A DNA stretch of 64,000 bases. Origin: Treponema socranskii subsp. socranskii VPI DR56BR1116 = ATCC 35536 (GTDB lineage Bacteria > Spirochaetota > Spirochaetia > Treponematales > Treponemataceae). The notes under the pieces are model-generated. The model saw only the letters and a program-made list of their open reading frames with translations. It made no database searches and was not told the origin of the DNA. Positions 40,535-49,935 of this stretch are shown here, in pieces (the first letter of the stretch is position 1; the number at the start of each line of letters is the position of its first letter). The position numbers and the translations under genes are program-made. The stretch covers positions 62,001 to 126,000 of the forward strand of contig NZ_AVQI01000020.1 in assembly GCF_000468115.1 (NCBI RefSeq). Reading direction: 5' to 3'.

Positions 40535-40769
40535 AAAAGTTTTTATGGAGGTACGATAAAAAGCGCCGTCTGAAATATCGCCGTCACTTTTTATCTCGAG
40601 TTTGCTCGGATGTTTGCAGAAGTCGTGTATATGTATCGTTCCGATAAAAATCGTATGAGTACAATACACCCCATTTGCAAACTCGACTATTGAACGTGTG
40701 CGCTCACGCGCACGGCTAAAAACTTTTTCGGATGTTGAAACATCCTGCAAAAGTTTTTATGGAGGTTAT
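40535..40769 (+). repeat. structured leader repeat, copy 2 (upstream of oppA)
   Basis: This is the sense-oriented counterpart of 24783-25022. The motif AAAAGTTTTTATGGAGG occurs at both ends (40535-40551 and 40749-40765), 214 bp apart. Inside are the AU-rich GATAAAAAGCG hairpin (about 40555-40595), the long-range pair 40597-40605 with 40677-40685, the 8-bp CUCA-loop stem (40695-40714) and the final stem 40718-40758. Relative to copy 1, two base pairs in that stem change on both sides (GGAAAT/ATTTCC becomes GGATGT/ACATCC). The second motif supplies the oppA Shine-Dalgarno. The rest of the gap, 40399-40534, shows no gene. Confidence 0.85.
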
Positions 40770-42353
40770 ATGAAAAAGCTATCGGTATGGGTTCTTGCGC
40801 TCTGTGCCGCCGTGCTGTGTTTTTCGGCGTGCGGTAAGAAAAGCGCTTCAGGTGCCGAGTTTACTGTCAGCAACGGTGCCGAACCGCAGTCGATCGACCC
40901 GACGCAGATCGAAGGCGTGCCCGAACATCGTATTTATTTGGCGCTGTTCGAAGGGCTTGTCGGCTACGACGTTAAAACATGCGAAGCCGTTCCGGGCGTT
41001 GCGGAAAGCTGGGAGCGCAGTGCGGACAACACCGTTGTGACGTTCCATCTGCGTAAAACGACGTGGAGCGACGGTACGCCGATTACGGCGAAAACCTTTG
41101 TCGATTCGTGGCTCTATTATATGTCGCCGAAAACGGCAGCCGTCTACGCGTATATGCCGGCGTTGGTTATTAAAGGTGCGAAAGAATACAACGAAGGAAA
41201 AGCGCCCGAAACTTCCGTCGGAATCCGTGCCGTCGACGATTATACGTTCGAAGTGACGCTCGTGGGACCTGTCCCCTATGCGATCGATATGATGGCGCAC
41301 TATGCGTTCGCGCCGCTTCCGATGCATGCCATAGAAAAATACGGTTCCGAATGGATTAAAAAAGAAAACTTCGTCGGCAACGGTCCTTTTGTACTCGAAT
41401 CGTGGGTGCCGCAGGATAAGCTTACCGTTGTACCGAACGATAAGTATTGGAACAAAGAGAATGTATTTTTGTCGCGCATTACGTTTTTGCCGATCGAAGA
41501 CAGCGTTACATCGTACAACAAATATAAAAACGGCGAAATCGATTGGAACTCGTCGAGCGCCCATATTCCGCCGGATTTAATCGACGAAGTTGCGCTCCGC
41601 GACGATTACCAGTGTGCGCCGTACCTCGGTTCGTATTATGCGTTTTTCAACGTAAACAATAAAACGCTCAAAGATGTCCGCGTACGCAAAGCGCTCATCC
41701 TCGCCCTCGATACGAAAGAGCTCGTTGAAAAAGTGACGAAGGGCGGAGAAATGGCGACCGGTACGTTTGTTCCCGAAATGGCGGGTTATACGCCGCCGAA
41801 GGGATTTTCGTTCGATGCGGTCGGTGCTAAAAAGTTGCTTGCGGAAGCGGGTTACCCCGACGGCAAGGGCTTTCCGGTACTCACGTATATTTTCAATACA
41901 AACGAAAAGCACAAAAAAACCGCCGAATGGGTGCAGCAGCAGTGGAAGAAAAATCTCGGCATCGACGTCGAACTGCAGAACATGGAATGGAATTCGTTCC
42001 TGACAAAACGGCAGGCGAACGACTTTGAAATCGCGCGCGCGGGGTGGATCGGCGACTACAAAGATCCGTCGAACTTCCTCGAACTTTTGACAACAGGCAG
42101 CGGAAACAACGACGGACGCTACAACGTTCCCGAATTCGATAAGCTCGTCAGTGACGCCGCTCGTATGCCGGCGGGAGCTGCGCGCATGAAAGTGCTTGAA
42201 AAAGCGGAGTCGATTGCAATCGCACGCGATGCGGCGGTTATCCCGATGTACATCTACGTTTCGCAGTGTCTTATCGATTTGAATAAATGGGAAGGCTGGT
42301 ACTCGAACGTCCTCGATATTCATTCGTATGTAGGGATAAAACCGAAAAAATAA
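40770..42353 (+). CDS. oppA: oligopeptide ABC transporter, substrate-binding lipoprotein
   Basis: A 527-residue SBP_bac_5 protein. Signal peptide with lipobox 'FSAC' (Cys near residue 20), then the usual OppA series: 'SNGAEPQSIDPTQIEGVPEHRIYLALFEGLVGYD', 'PGVAESWERSADNTVVTFHLRKTTWSDGTPITAKTFVDSW', 'YTFEVTLVGPVPYAIDMM' and 'NDFEIARAGWIGDYKDPSNFLELL'. It would bind peptides at the cytoplasmic membrane's outer face. The start follows GGAGG by 4 nt, inside the leader repeat. A terminator-like hairpin divides it from oppB, so it can be made in excess. oppBCDF follow. Confidence 0.93.
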   Translation: MKKLSVWVLALCAAVLCFSACGKKSASGAEFTVSNGAEPQSIDPTQIEGVPEHRIYLALFEGLVGYDVKTCEAVPGVAESWERSADNTVVTFHLRKTTWSDGTPITAKTFVDSWLYYMSPKTAAVYAYMPALVIKGAKEYNEGKAPETSVGIRAVDDYTFEVTLVGPVPYAIDMMAHYAFAPLPMHAIEKYGSEWIKKENFVGNGPFVLESWVPQDKLTVVPNDKYWNKENVFLSRITFLPIEDSVTSYNKYKNGEIDWNSSSAHIPPDLIDEVALRDDYQCAPYLGSYYAFFNVNNKTLKDVRVRKALILALDTKELVEKVTKGGEMATGTFVPEMAGYTPPKGFSFDAVGAKKLLAEAGYPDGKGFPVLTYIFNTNEKHKKTAEWVQQQWKKNLGIDVELQNMEWNSFLTKRQANDFEIARAGWIGDYKDPSNFLELLTTGSGNNDGRYNVPEFDKLVSDAARMPAGAARMKVLEKAESIAIARDAAVIPMYIYVSQCLIDLNKWEGWYSNVLDIHSYVGIKPKK

Positions 42354-42418
42354 AAGGTGTGAACGTTCTGAAATAAATTCAAAAATAAATTGCAGAAAAT
42401 ATAATTTTCTGGTACAAT

Positions 42419-42454
42419 AAACGGAACGGCCTAAAACGGCTGTTCCGTTTTTTT
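42419..42454 (+). terminator. attenuating terminator between oppA and oppB
   Basis: AAACGGAAC (42419-42427) pairs with GTTCCGTTT (42442-42450), extended inward by GGCC/GGC, with a T7 tail. A further palindrome, CAGAAAATATAATTTTCTG, lies at 42393-42411. Confidence 0.85.
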
Positions 42455-42471
42455 ATGCCGGAGTACTGTAT

Positions 42472-43401
42472 ATGGGAAAATTTATTATAAAACGTTTGCT
42501 GGGGCTCATTCCGACGCTTTTCGTTATCATAACTCTGAGTTTTTTTATCACTCGGCTTGCGCCGGGCGGTCCGTTTGCGAGTGAAAAAAAAGTACCTCCG
42601 GAAATTCTCGCCAATCTCGAAAAGCAATATCACATGGATGAACCGCTGTTTAAACAGTACCTGCGCTATGTCGGCAATGTCCTCCACGGCGATTTGGGGC
42701 CGTCGTTTAAAAATAAAGATTTTACGGTCAATCAGCTGATCGGTTCGAGCATGCCGAATTCGCTTGTTCTCGGCATCATCGCCCTCGCGCTTGCGATGCT
42801 GTTCGGTATTACGTTTGGACTCATTTCCGCGGTAAAACAAAACACGTGGGTCGATTACACGACGATGTCCTTTGCGAGCGTAGGACTTTCGGTGCCGCTG
42901 TTCGTCGTAGGGCCGGTCGCGGTGTTTGTTTTTGCGCTTACGCTCAAGTGGCTTCCGACGTCCGGCTGGATTACGGGGCGCTACGGCTGGAAAACCCTCA
43001 TTATGCCGGCTTTTACGCTCGCGCTTCCGCGCTTTGCGTCGATCGCGCGCTTGACTCGTGCGAGCGTGCTCGAAACGCTGCGTTCCGATTATGTGCGTAC
43101 CGCCCGCGCAAAGGGTTTGAAAAATTCAGTCGTTATGGTAAAGCACGTGCTCAAGGGTGCGCTGCTTCCGGTCGTAAGCTATCTCGGCCCCGCGTTTGCA
43201 GGCATCGTTACCGGCTCGGTTGTCGTCGAACAAGTGTTCCTCGTGCCGGGTATCGGAAATTTTTTTGTTAAATCGGCGCTCAACCGCGATTATACGCTCA
43301 TCCTCGGCACTGTCATCGTATATTCGGGAATCCTCATTCTCATGAACCTTATCGTCGATATTTTGTACGGATTCCTCGATCCGAGAATCTCTTATAAATA
43401 A
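42472..43401 (+). CDS. oppB: oligopeptide ABC transporter, permease OppB
   Basis: A 309-residue permease with six spans. N-terminal 'FIIKRLLGLIPTLFVIITLSFFITRLAPGGPF' and the EAA-type loop region 'RASVLETLRSDYVRTARAKGLKNSVVMVKHVLKGALLPVVSYLGP' are typical of DppB/OppB. It pairs with OppC to form the channel. It stands 118 bp after oppA, behind a terminator-like hairpin, and is followed closely by oppC (18 bp). Shine-Dalgarno GGAG is about 9 nt before the ATG. Confidence 0.95.
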   Translation: MGKFIIKRLLGLIPTLFVIITLSFFITRLAPGGPFASEKKVPPEILANLEKQYHMDEPLFKQYLRYVGNVLHGDLGPSFKNKDFTVNQLIGSSMPNSLVLGIIALALAMLFGITFGLISAVKQNTWVDYTTMSFASVGLSVPLFVVGPVAVFVFALTLKWLPTSGWITGRYGWKTLIMPAFTLALPRFASIARLTRASVLETLRSDYVRTARAKGLKNSVVMVKHVLKGALLPVVSYLGPAFAGIVTGSVVVEQVFLVPGIGNFFVKSALNRDYTLILGTVIVYSGILILMNLIVDILYGFLDPRISYK

Positions 43402-43419
43402 CGGGAATATTAAAACGCT

Positions 43420-44469
43420 ATGATTAAAAAAGAAAAAAAAGCGACAAACGAATTTAATCAGGAGATGAAATCGGTGTCGCTGACGGCGGATGCGTGGAAC
43501 CGTCTGCGGAAAAATAGAATGGCGTACGCGAGTTTTTGGATCGTTGTCGTCTATGCGCTCGTTGCGCTTTTTGCGCCGGTGCTGCCGTTTTATCCGTATG
43601 CGCAGCAGGAGTTGAATCACACGAATCTTCCGCCGTCGTTTCGCCGTGCAGGCGAAGTGGAGCTCATGGCGCGCAAAGCGTATTTTGCAAAAGTCATGGC
43701 AAAGGACAAGCGCAGCGAATACACTGCGGAAGAACAAGCGGTGATCGCTTCGATTGAAGAACGCAATAAAACCGATCCCGTGCAAAACCGCCGCTATATT
43801 TTGGGCACCGATTCGCTCGGCCGCGACATGCTGTCGCGCACAGTGTACGGCGGACGTATCTCCATGATGGTCGGCCTCATCGGCACGGTAACCGCGCTTC
43901 TCATCGGCATCGTCATCGGTTCGATTGCAGGTTATGCCGGCGGTAAAATCGATTCGTTTCTCATGCGCTTTGTGGATGTCATGTACGGATTGCCGTACAT
44001 GCTCGTCGTCATCATCATGATGGCGATTGTCGGGCGAAACGTCGCTATCCTCTTTATCGCGATCGCGCTCGTGTCGTGGCTCACGATCGGCCGCGTCGTG
44101 CGCGGACAGGTGATGAGTTTGAAAAATATGGAGTTCGTCCTCGCCGCCCGTTCGATGGGCGCCGGCCCGTGGTATATCATCATGCATCATCTCATTCCGA
44201 ATACGGTCGGCATCATCATCGTGTATACGGCGCTGTCGCTTCCGTCTTTTATCATGAGCGAAAGCTTTTTGTCGTTTCTCGGGCTCGGTATTTCGGCACC
44301 GCTTGCGTCATGGGGTTCTCTCATCGCCGACGGCGTACAGGGTATGGCGCTCTATCCGTGGTGCCTGCTCGTGCCGGCAATCGTCATGACGGTGTTTTTG
44401 TTTGCGATGAATTTTTTGGGCGACGGCGCGCGCGACGCATTCGATCCGCAGTCGAAAAACAGGGTGTGA
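43420..44469 (+). CDS. oppC: oligopeptide ABC transporter, permease OppC
   Basis: A 349-residue permease. It starts with a lysine-rich cytoplasmic end, then the OppC_N helix ('NRMAYASFWIVVVYALVALFAPVLPFYPY'), a periplasmic loop of about 90 residues, and the binding-protein-dependent transport domain with 'ILGTDSLGRDMLSRTVYGGRISMMVG' and 'GQVMSLKNMEFVLAARSMGAGPWYIIMHHLIPN'. The loop between first and second spans is longer than in short DppC proteins. Together with OppB it forms the peptide channel. oppD follows after 7 bp. Confidence 0.95.
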   Translation: MIKKEKKATNEFNQEMKSVSLTADAWNRLRKNRMAYASFWIVVVYALVALFAPVLPFYPYAQQELNHTNLPPSFRRAGEVELMARKAYFAKVMAKDKRSEYTAEEQAVIASIEERNKTDPVQNRRYILGTDSLGRDMLSRTVYGGRISMMVGLIGTVTALLIGIVIGSIAGYAGGKIDSFLMRFVDVMYGLPYMLVVIIMMAIVGRNVAILFIAIALVSWLTIGRVVRGQVMSLKNMEFVLAARSMGAGPWYIIMHHLIPNTVGIIIVYTALSLPSFIMSESFLSFLGLGISAPLASWGSLIADGVQGMALYPWCLLVPAIVMTVFLFAMNFLGDGARDAFDPQSKNRV

Positions 44470-44476
44470 GGCATAT

Positions 44477-45493
44477 ATGACGGACGAAGTGATTTTACAG
44501 GTAAAAGACCTCCGTACCTATTTTTATACCGACGCCGGAGTCGTAAAAGCCGTCGACGGTTTGACTTTCGATCTGCACAAAGGCGAAACGCTCGGACTCG
44601 TCGGCGAATCCGGATCGGGAAAAAGCGTTACGAATCTTTCCATTATCAATTTGATTCAAACGCCGCCGGGAAAAATCGAAGGCGGGGAAGTGCTGTTTTA
44701 CGGCGAAGATTTGTTAAAGATGAGCGATGCGCGCCTGAGGGAAATACGCGGCGACAGAATCGCGATGATCTTTCAGGATCCGATGTCATCTCTCAATCCG
44801 TACCTTCGGATTTCAACGCAGATGATCGAAACGATATGTCTGCATCAGGGGCTTAACAAAAAAGCCGCAAAAGAAAAAGCGATCGAAATGCTGAAGCTCA
44901 CCGGCATTCCCGCAGCGGAAAAACGCATCGACGGATACCCGCATCAATTTTCCGGCGGTATGCGCCAGCGCGTCATGATCGCGATGGGGCTTTCGTGCAA
45001 TCCCGACATACTCATTGCCGATGAGCCGACGAGCGCGCTCGACGTGACGATTCAGGCGCAGATACTCGATTTGATGCAGGATTTGACGCACCGGCTCGGA
45101 ACGGCCGTCATTTTAATAACGCATTCGCTCGGCGTCGTTGCCGGCGTGTGCGACACGATCGTCGTCATGTATGCAGGACGTATCGTCGAACGCGGTACGA
45201 CCGAAGACATCTTTTACGATACAAAGCATCCGTATACGCAGGGGCTTATCAAATCGGTGCCGCGCCTCGACCGCGACGATGAAAGCCGGCTCTTTTCAAT
45301 AGACGGGCAGCCGCCGAACGTCGTCGATTTACCCGACTGTTGTCCGTTTTATCCGCGCTGCCATAAGGCACTGCCCGTGTGCAAAAACCGCTATCCGCCG
45401 GTCGTGCAGTTTTCCGGCACGCACCACGCGGCGTGTTGGCTCTATGCGCAAAAAGACGGCGGAACACTCACCGCAGAGGACACGACAAAATGA
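44477..45493 (+). CDS. oppD: oligopeptide ABC transporter, ATPase OppD
   Basis: A 338-residue ATPase with Walker A 'GESGSGKSV', signature '[15 protein letters not shown]', Walker B '[13 protein letters not shown]' and the C-terminal oligo_HPY region '[17 protein letters not shown]', followed by four cysteines ('[16 protein letters not shown]'), which in OppD/DppD relatives can hold an iron-sulfur cluster. It works with OppF as an ATPase heterodimer. The gene overlaps oppF by 4 bp. Confidence 0.95.
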   Translation: MTDEVILQVKDLRTYFYTDAGVVKAVDGLTFDLHKGETLGLVGESGSGKSVTNLSIINLIQTPPGKIEGGEVLFYGEDLLKMSDARLREIRGDRIAMIFQDPMSSLNPYLRISTQMIETICLHQGLNKKAAKEKAIEMLKLTGIPAAEKRIDGYPHQFSGGMRQRVMIAMGLSCNPDILIADEPTSALDVTIQAQILDLMQDLTHRLGTAVILITHSLGVVAGVCDTIVVMYAGRIVERGTTEDIFYDTKHPYTQGLIKSVPRLDRDDESRLFSIDGQPPNVVDLPDCCPFYPRCHKALPVCKNRYPPVVQFSGTHHAACWLYAQKDGGTLTAEDTTK

Positions 45494-46491
45494 GCGACAA
45501 CATCCTTGAAGTGCATGATTTGAAAATGCATTTTTCCGACGGAAGCGAAGGCCTTTTCGGCGGCAAAAAAAAATATATCTATGCGATCGACGGCATCAGC
45601 TTTGACATAGCGAAGGGCGAAACGCTCGGACTTGTCGGCGAATCGGGCTGCGGTAAATCGACCGTCGTGCGGACGGTCGCGCATCTGTACAAGCCGACTG
45701 CGGGAAAAGTAATGCTCGACGGAAAAGATTTGACGAAGATGAAGCGCTCCGAAATGGTCGCCGTCCGCCGCGATATGCAGCTCGTGTTTCAGGATCCGTA
45801 TTCATCGCTCGACCCGCGCATGACGACGTCGGAAATCATCGCCGAACCCATGCGCATTTACAAAAAATACGGTTTGCTCGACGTATCGGAAGCCGACATT
45901 ACGTCCCGTGTCGAACACCTCATGGAACTCGTCGGACTTTCAAAATTTTTCAAAAACAGATTTCCACACGAATTTTCCGGCGGTCAGCGGCAGCGCATCG
46001 GTATCGCACGTGCGCTTGCGCTGAAACCTCGCCTCATACTCGCCGACGAACCCGTTTCCGCCCTCGACGTTTCGATCCAGGCGCAAGTGCTGAATCTTTT
46101 TAAAGACATTCAAAAAGAGATGGAGCTGTCGTATCTGTTTATCGCGCACGATTTGGCGGTTATCAAATACATTTCCGATAGGATCGCCGTCATGTATCTC
46201 GGAAAAATCGTTGAAACGGGCGGCTATAAAGATCTCTACGCGAATCCGCTCCATCCGTATACAAAAGCGCTGCTTTCCGCCGTTCCGATCCCCGATCCGA
46301 AAGTCGAGCGTCGGCGCCAGCGCATCATATTGAAAGGTGACGTACCTTCTCCCGACACACAGCGTCCGGGCTGTTATTTTTACGACCGCTGTCCGAACCG
46401 CATGGAAAAATGCAAACAGTGCCAGCCTAAGTTCGTAAAACCCGCACAAGCGGCTGCCGATCACAGCGTCGCGTGTTTTTTGTACGAGTGA
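45490..46491 (+). CDS. oppF: oligopeptide ABC transporter, ATPase OppF
   Basis: A 333-residue ATPase: Walker A 'GESGCGKST', 'FQDPYSSLDPRM', signature 'FSGGQRQRIGIARAL', Walker B 'LILADEPVSALDV', and the C-terminal 'LHPYTKALLSAVPIPDP' with a cysteine cluster 'CYFYDRCPNRMEKCKQC'. The ATG lies in the oppD stop (ATGA), which sets the start; the longer ORF is antedated by oppD. A 23-bp gap separates it from a sensor kinase gene, so the opp message may continue into the two-component genes. Confidence 0.95.
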   Translation: MSDNILEVHDLKMHFSDGSEGLFGGKKKYIYAIDGISFDIAKGETLGLVGESGCGKSTVVRTVAHLYKPTAGKVMLDGKDLTKMKRSEMVAVRRDMQLVFQDPYSSLDPRMTTSEIIAEPMRIYKKYGLLDVSEADITSRVEHLMELVGLSKFFKNRFPHEFSGGQRQRIGIARALALKPRLILADEPVSALDVSIQAQVLNLFKDIQKEMELSYLFIAHDLAVIKYISDRIAVMYLGKIVETGGYKDLYANPLHPYTKALLSAVPIPDPKVERRRQRIILKGDVPSPDTQRPGCYFYDRCPNRMEKCKQCQPKFVKPAQAAADHSVACFLYE

Positions 46492-46514
46492 GGGAGAGAC
46501 CGTCGCGACGTTAT

Positions 46515-48239
46515 ATGAGCGGGCTGATACTGCGTAAATTTTATCGGCTGCGCGTATACGCGCAGGAATTCACTGTCTTTTTGTTACTGTCGATCCTGCC
46601 TATTATTATCATTACCTGTTTGATTTACGGATTATTTTATCGCAAAATGCAGGAACAAATTGTACGCGATGCTTCCAACAGTGTTTCTCAGGCATCGAAC
46701 AGTATAGATATGATAACCGAGCGGGTAGAGGCGCTATCGACTACAGTGATCTATACGGAACGGGTACAAAATTATCTGCATAACGTATATGCGGGGATAA
46801 AAAATTCAAGGGCAGAGCTTTTTGCCCTCGAACAGGGGCTTGCCGTATTTTACGACAATGCATTGATGCGCTCTATGACGCTCTACGATACCGCCGGTAA
46901 TTATACGCACTATCCTATCGGAAGTGAAAACAATTTTTACGGTGATATCAGGAATGCAGCAGATTTCGGATATCATGCGAAATGGATCGGCGATACCGAT
47001 ACTCATCTCATGCATCTTATCAGACCCATAGAAAGTTCGCGGAATTTCGATCGGTTGGGTTTTTTCGATATCGTACTGTATGCGGACGTATTTGCGCAGC
47101 CGCTGAAAGAGCTCGATTTCGGACGGGACTGCATGTTTGCCGTTTTTGACGAAAACATGCAGTGCATAACCGGAAATGCGAATATGATTTCACCGTTGCT
47201 TATCGATGATATTGCAGCACGGCGGAATAATTCGGTTATTAAAATCAAAGGACGCGATTATTTTGTCTTTTATCGAACGTCCGATTCGACACGCTGGACT
47301 ACGATCGGATGTATTTCGCGAAGCGTGATTTATGACGGTATTCAAAAAATCATGCTTATAGTCTTCTTGCTGGTATTCGCCATCATCGCTGCGGCGATGT
47401 GGATATCGTTTTTGTTTTCGCAGTATTCGGTACGGCGTATCAATCGTTTGATATCTGCAATGCATGCCTTTTCAAACGGAGATCTCTCGGTACGTATTAT
47501 GCCCGATGAAAATCCCGAGTTTAAAGAATTGGGCAGTTGCTTTAATGATATGGTAAAACGGATCGAAAGCCTGATCGATTCGGAGTATCGTGTAAAGCTT
47601 TTGAAAAATCAGGCCGAATTGAGGATGCTTGAGGCGCAGATCAATCCGCACTTTTTATACAATACGCTGAACGTGCTGTATTGGAAAGCGCAGATGACCG
47701 GTCAGGACGATATTGCGCAGATAACCGTTTCGCTGGCAAATCTCTTCCATGCCAGTATCGATCGCGCAATCGATTTTATTACCCTGGGTGAGGAACTGAA
47801 CAATATCGACGATTACATATATATACAAAAAATGCGGTTTCGGGATAAAGTGCAGGTACGTATCGCCGTTTCCGATGCGCTGAAATCCTATCTTGTGCCG
47901 AAACTCGTGTTGCAGCCGATCGTCGAAAATGCTTTTATTCACGGTATGGAACCGAAAGCGGGCAGCGGAACTATCGGTATTGCGTTTGAAGATACCGGAT
48001 GCGATGTAGTCGTTACCGTTTCGGACGACGGCGTCGGAATGGATGCCGAAATTGCGAGACGTGCGCTTACCGAACGACAAGGGAAAAAGTTTCAGGGTTT
48101 GCTCAATGTTCATAAACGCTTGCAGTTATATTACGGACAGGATTACGGATTATCCGTCGTATCGACAGCCGGCGTCGGAACGGTCGTAACGATGCGGCTT
48201 CGGAAGGAAAACGAACATGTACCGCGTAATGATAATTGA
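46515..48239 (+). CDS. YesM-type sensor histidine kinase
   Basis: A 574-residue membrane kinase of the LytS/YesM group that controls sugar transport. Membrane spans lie near residues 15-40 and 285-312, framing an extracytoplasmic sensor of about 240 residues. A HAMP linker (about 312-365) leads to the His_kinase domain with His379 in 'EAQINPHFLYNTLNVLY' and the ATPase N-box 'LQPIVENAFIHGMEP', then G-box 'VSDDGVGM'. The start is uncertain: ATG 46515 has only a distant purine run (GAGGGAGAG), and in-frame GTG 46473 inside oppF is possible. It overlaps the response-regulator gene by 23 bp. It probably senses the sugar taken up by the genes that follow. Confidence 0.92.
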   Translation: MSGLILRKFYRLRVYAQEFTVFLLLSILPIIIITCLIYGLFYRKMQEQIVRDASNSVSQASNSIDMITERVEALSTTVIYTERVQNYLHNVYAGIKNSRAELFALEQGLAVFYDNALMRSMTLYDTAGNYTHYPIGSENNFYGDIRNAADFGYHAKWIGDTDTHLMHLIRPIESSRNFDRLGFFDIVLYADVFAQPLKELDFGRDCMFAVFDENMQCITGNANMISPLLIDDIAARRNNSVIKIKGRDYFVFYRTSDSTRWTTIGCISRSVIYDGIQKIMLIVFLLVFAIIAAAMWISFLFSQYSVRRINRLISAMHAFSNGDLSVRIMPDENPEFKELGSCFNDMVKRIESLIDSEYRVKLLKNQAELRMLEAQINPHFLYNTLNVLYWKAQMTGQDDIAQITVSLANLFHASIDRAIDFITLGEELNNIDDYIYIQKMRFRDKVQVRIAVSDALKSYLVPKLVLQPIVENAFIHGMEPKAGSGTIGIAFEDTGCDVVVTVSDDGVGMDAEIARRALTERQGKKFQGLLNVHKRLQLYYGQDYGLSVVSTAGVGTVVTMRLRKENEHVPRNDN

Positions 48240-49743
48240 CGACGAACCGATTGTTTTGGAGGGTATGCGGATGTTTCCGTGGAAGAACGAAAACTGCACC
48301 CTTGTCGGAGAAGCCCGTGACGGAGCGGACGGGCTGGCTTTAGCGAAAAAATTGATGCCCGATATCGTTTTTACCGATATCAAAATGCCCGGCATGAACG
48401 GTTTGGAATTCGCCGATGCGTTTCGCGAGATACATAGCAATGCCCTCGTCATCGTGTTTACCGGTTATTCCGAATTTTCGTATGCACAAAAAGCGCTGCG
48501 TATCGGCGTATTCGATTTTTTGGTAAAGCCGGTGAGCGTCGGTGCGCTGCGTGCGGTTTTAAAGAAGGCGTCGGAATTTTTAGATGTGCGGAGCATGGAA
48601 GGGCGGCGAACCCGGGAGCTTACCGATACCGTAAAGCGTATGAAATTCGCGGTTCAAGAACAGCTTCTGTCCGACGCTTTGCGGGGAGTTTTTAAATTTG
48701 ATAAAAATACCGTTTCGGCCGGCGATCTGAACGTCGGTTATTTTGTCGTCGCCGCCGTTTCGGGAGACGGCGAAAAAAAATTGGAAACCTATCTGCTTCG
48801 GGACAGCTTGTTAAAGGTTGTCAAAAATGCGAACGAATGCAATCTTTTGCGATTCGAATTTGAACGATATGTGTTACTGTTTTGTTTTCCCCATGAAACC
48901 GAAGCCGAGCGGTGCCGGAAATACGTCCTGCAAACATTGGAAGAAGCGCAGCTTTCGGTATGGAAGCGATTTAATTTCTCTTTTTCCGCAGGCATCAGTC
49001 TTGCGGACGATGATATTTTCAGTCTGCCGCAACTGAAGCGACAGGCATTGCAGGTATTACGGAACAATTTGCTGCACGGAAAAAACACTGTTTCCCGTTT
49101 TGAGCGGAAAGATACGGCGCCGATCGTTTTCGCCGATTTTGAAACGCAAAAGATACAAATCCTTTCTGCAATCCAGGCAAGAGATCGCGTTCTGCTGATG
49201 AGTGAATTCGAAAAATTACTTGCGACGCTTACATCGAATACCGGCAACAGTGAGCAGGTATGTGAAAATATCCGTGATGTATTGGTTGAAGTGGCGTTTT
49301 TAACCAACAGCGATATGTGTATCGGTGATTATGTCGGCAAAAAAGCTGCGGATTACGTTTGCGAAGTGAAAGATGAGCTGTTGCGTATCTTCCATCGTCT
49401 GCAAGTGCAGGACGGTGAAATGAAACGGGATATTGCAACTATCGTTGAAAATTATATCAAAGAGCACTATGCCGAAAATATTTCTTTGACAACGCTTTCC
49501 GAGCGGTTGTGTTATAATACGGCATACCTTTCTAAATTGATACGTAAAAATTGTAAACGAAATTTTATGGACATACTTATACGTACCAGAATGGAAAAAG
49601 CAAAAGAACTGTTGCATACGACGGAAGAAACAATCTCTCGAATTGCGGCAAAAGTCGGCTATAATGATGAAGGTTATTTTATTACCGCTTTTAAAAAAGA
49701 GACCGGCTGCAGTCCTGCCGACTTCCGTTTACGGCGGTTTTAA
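48217..49743 (+). CDS. YesN-type response regulator (receiver plus AraC DNA-binding domain)
   Basis: A 508-residue regulator. Residues 1-120 are the receiver, with the acidic pair in 'MIIDDEP', phospho-acceptor Asp54 in 'DIVFTDIKMPGMNGLEF', T/S in 'VIVFTGYSEF' and K in 'FLVKPVS'. The middle (about 130-390) is a low-conservation linker. The last 100 residues are an AraC/XylS double HTH ('NISLTTLSERLCYNTAYLSKLIRKNCKRNFMDILIRTRMEKAKELLHTTEETISRIAAKVGYNDEGYFITAFKKETGCSPADFR'). Partner of the kinase just upstream, it probably activates the sugar-binding protein operon starting at 49936. Confidence 0.93.
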   Translation: MYRVMIIDDEPIVLEGMRMFPWKNENCTLVGEARDGADGLALAKKLMPDIVFTDIKMPGMNGLEFADAFREIHSNALVIVFTGYSEFSYAQKALRIGVFDFLVKPVSVGALRAVLKKASEFLDVRSMEGRRTRELTDTVKRMKFAVQEQLLSDALRGVFKFDKNTVSAGDLNVGYFVVAAVSGDGEKKLETYLLRDSLLKVVKNANECNLLRFEFERYVLLFCFPHETEAERCRKYVLQTLEEAQLSVWKRFNFSFSAGISLADDDIFSLPQLKRQALQVLRNNLLHGKNTVSRFERKDTAPIVFADFETQKIQILSAIQARDRVLLMSEFEKLLATLTSNTGNSEQVCENIRDVLVEVAFLTNSDMCIGDYVGKKAADYVCEVKDELLRIFHRLQVQDGEMKRDIATIVENYIKEHYAENISLTTLSERLCYNTAYLSKLIRKNCKRNFMDILIRTRMEKAKELLHTTEETISRIAAKVGYNDEGYFITAFKKETGCSPADFRLRRF

Positions 49744-49935
49744 AAAATTGTCATTTTTTTTGTAAAACGGACAAAAAATTAAAATATCAATATATAAGAA
49801 TATCCCGTAAAATAATAGCGATAAAAGCGCATGGCATCGTGTTGTATTCTGCTTGTCGAGTTTTACCGATACGCGGTCTGCTTTGCGTTTTTATCGTATC
49901 GCAATTCTTTGTCGGATTTTTCTATAGGAGGCATT

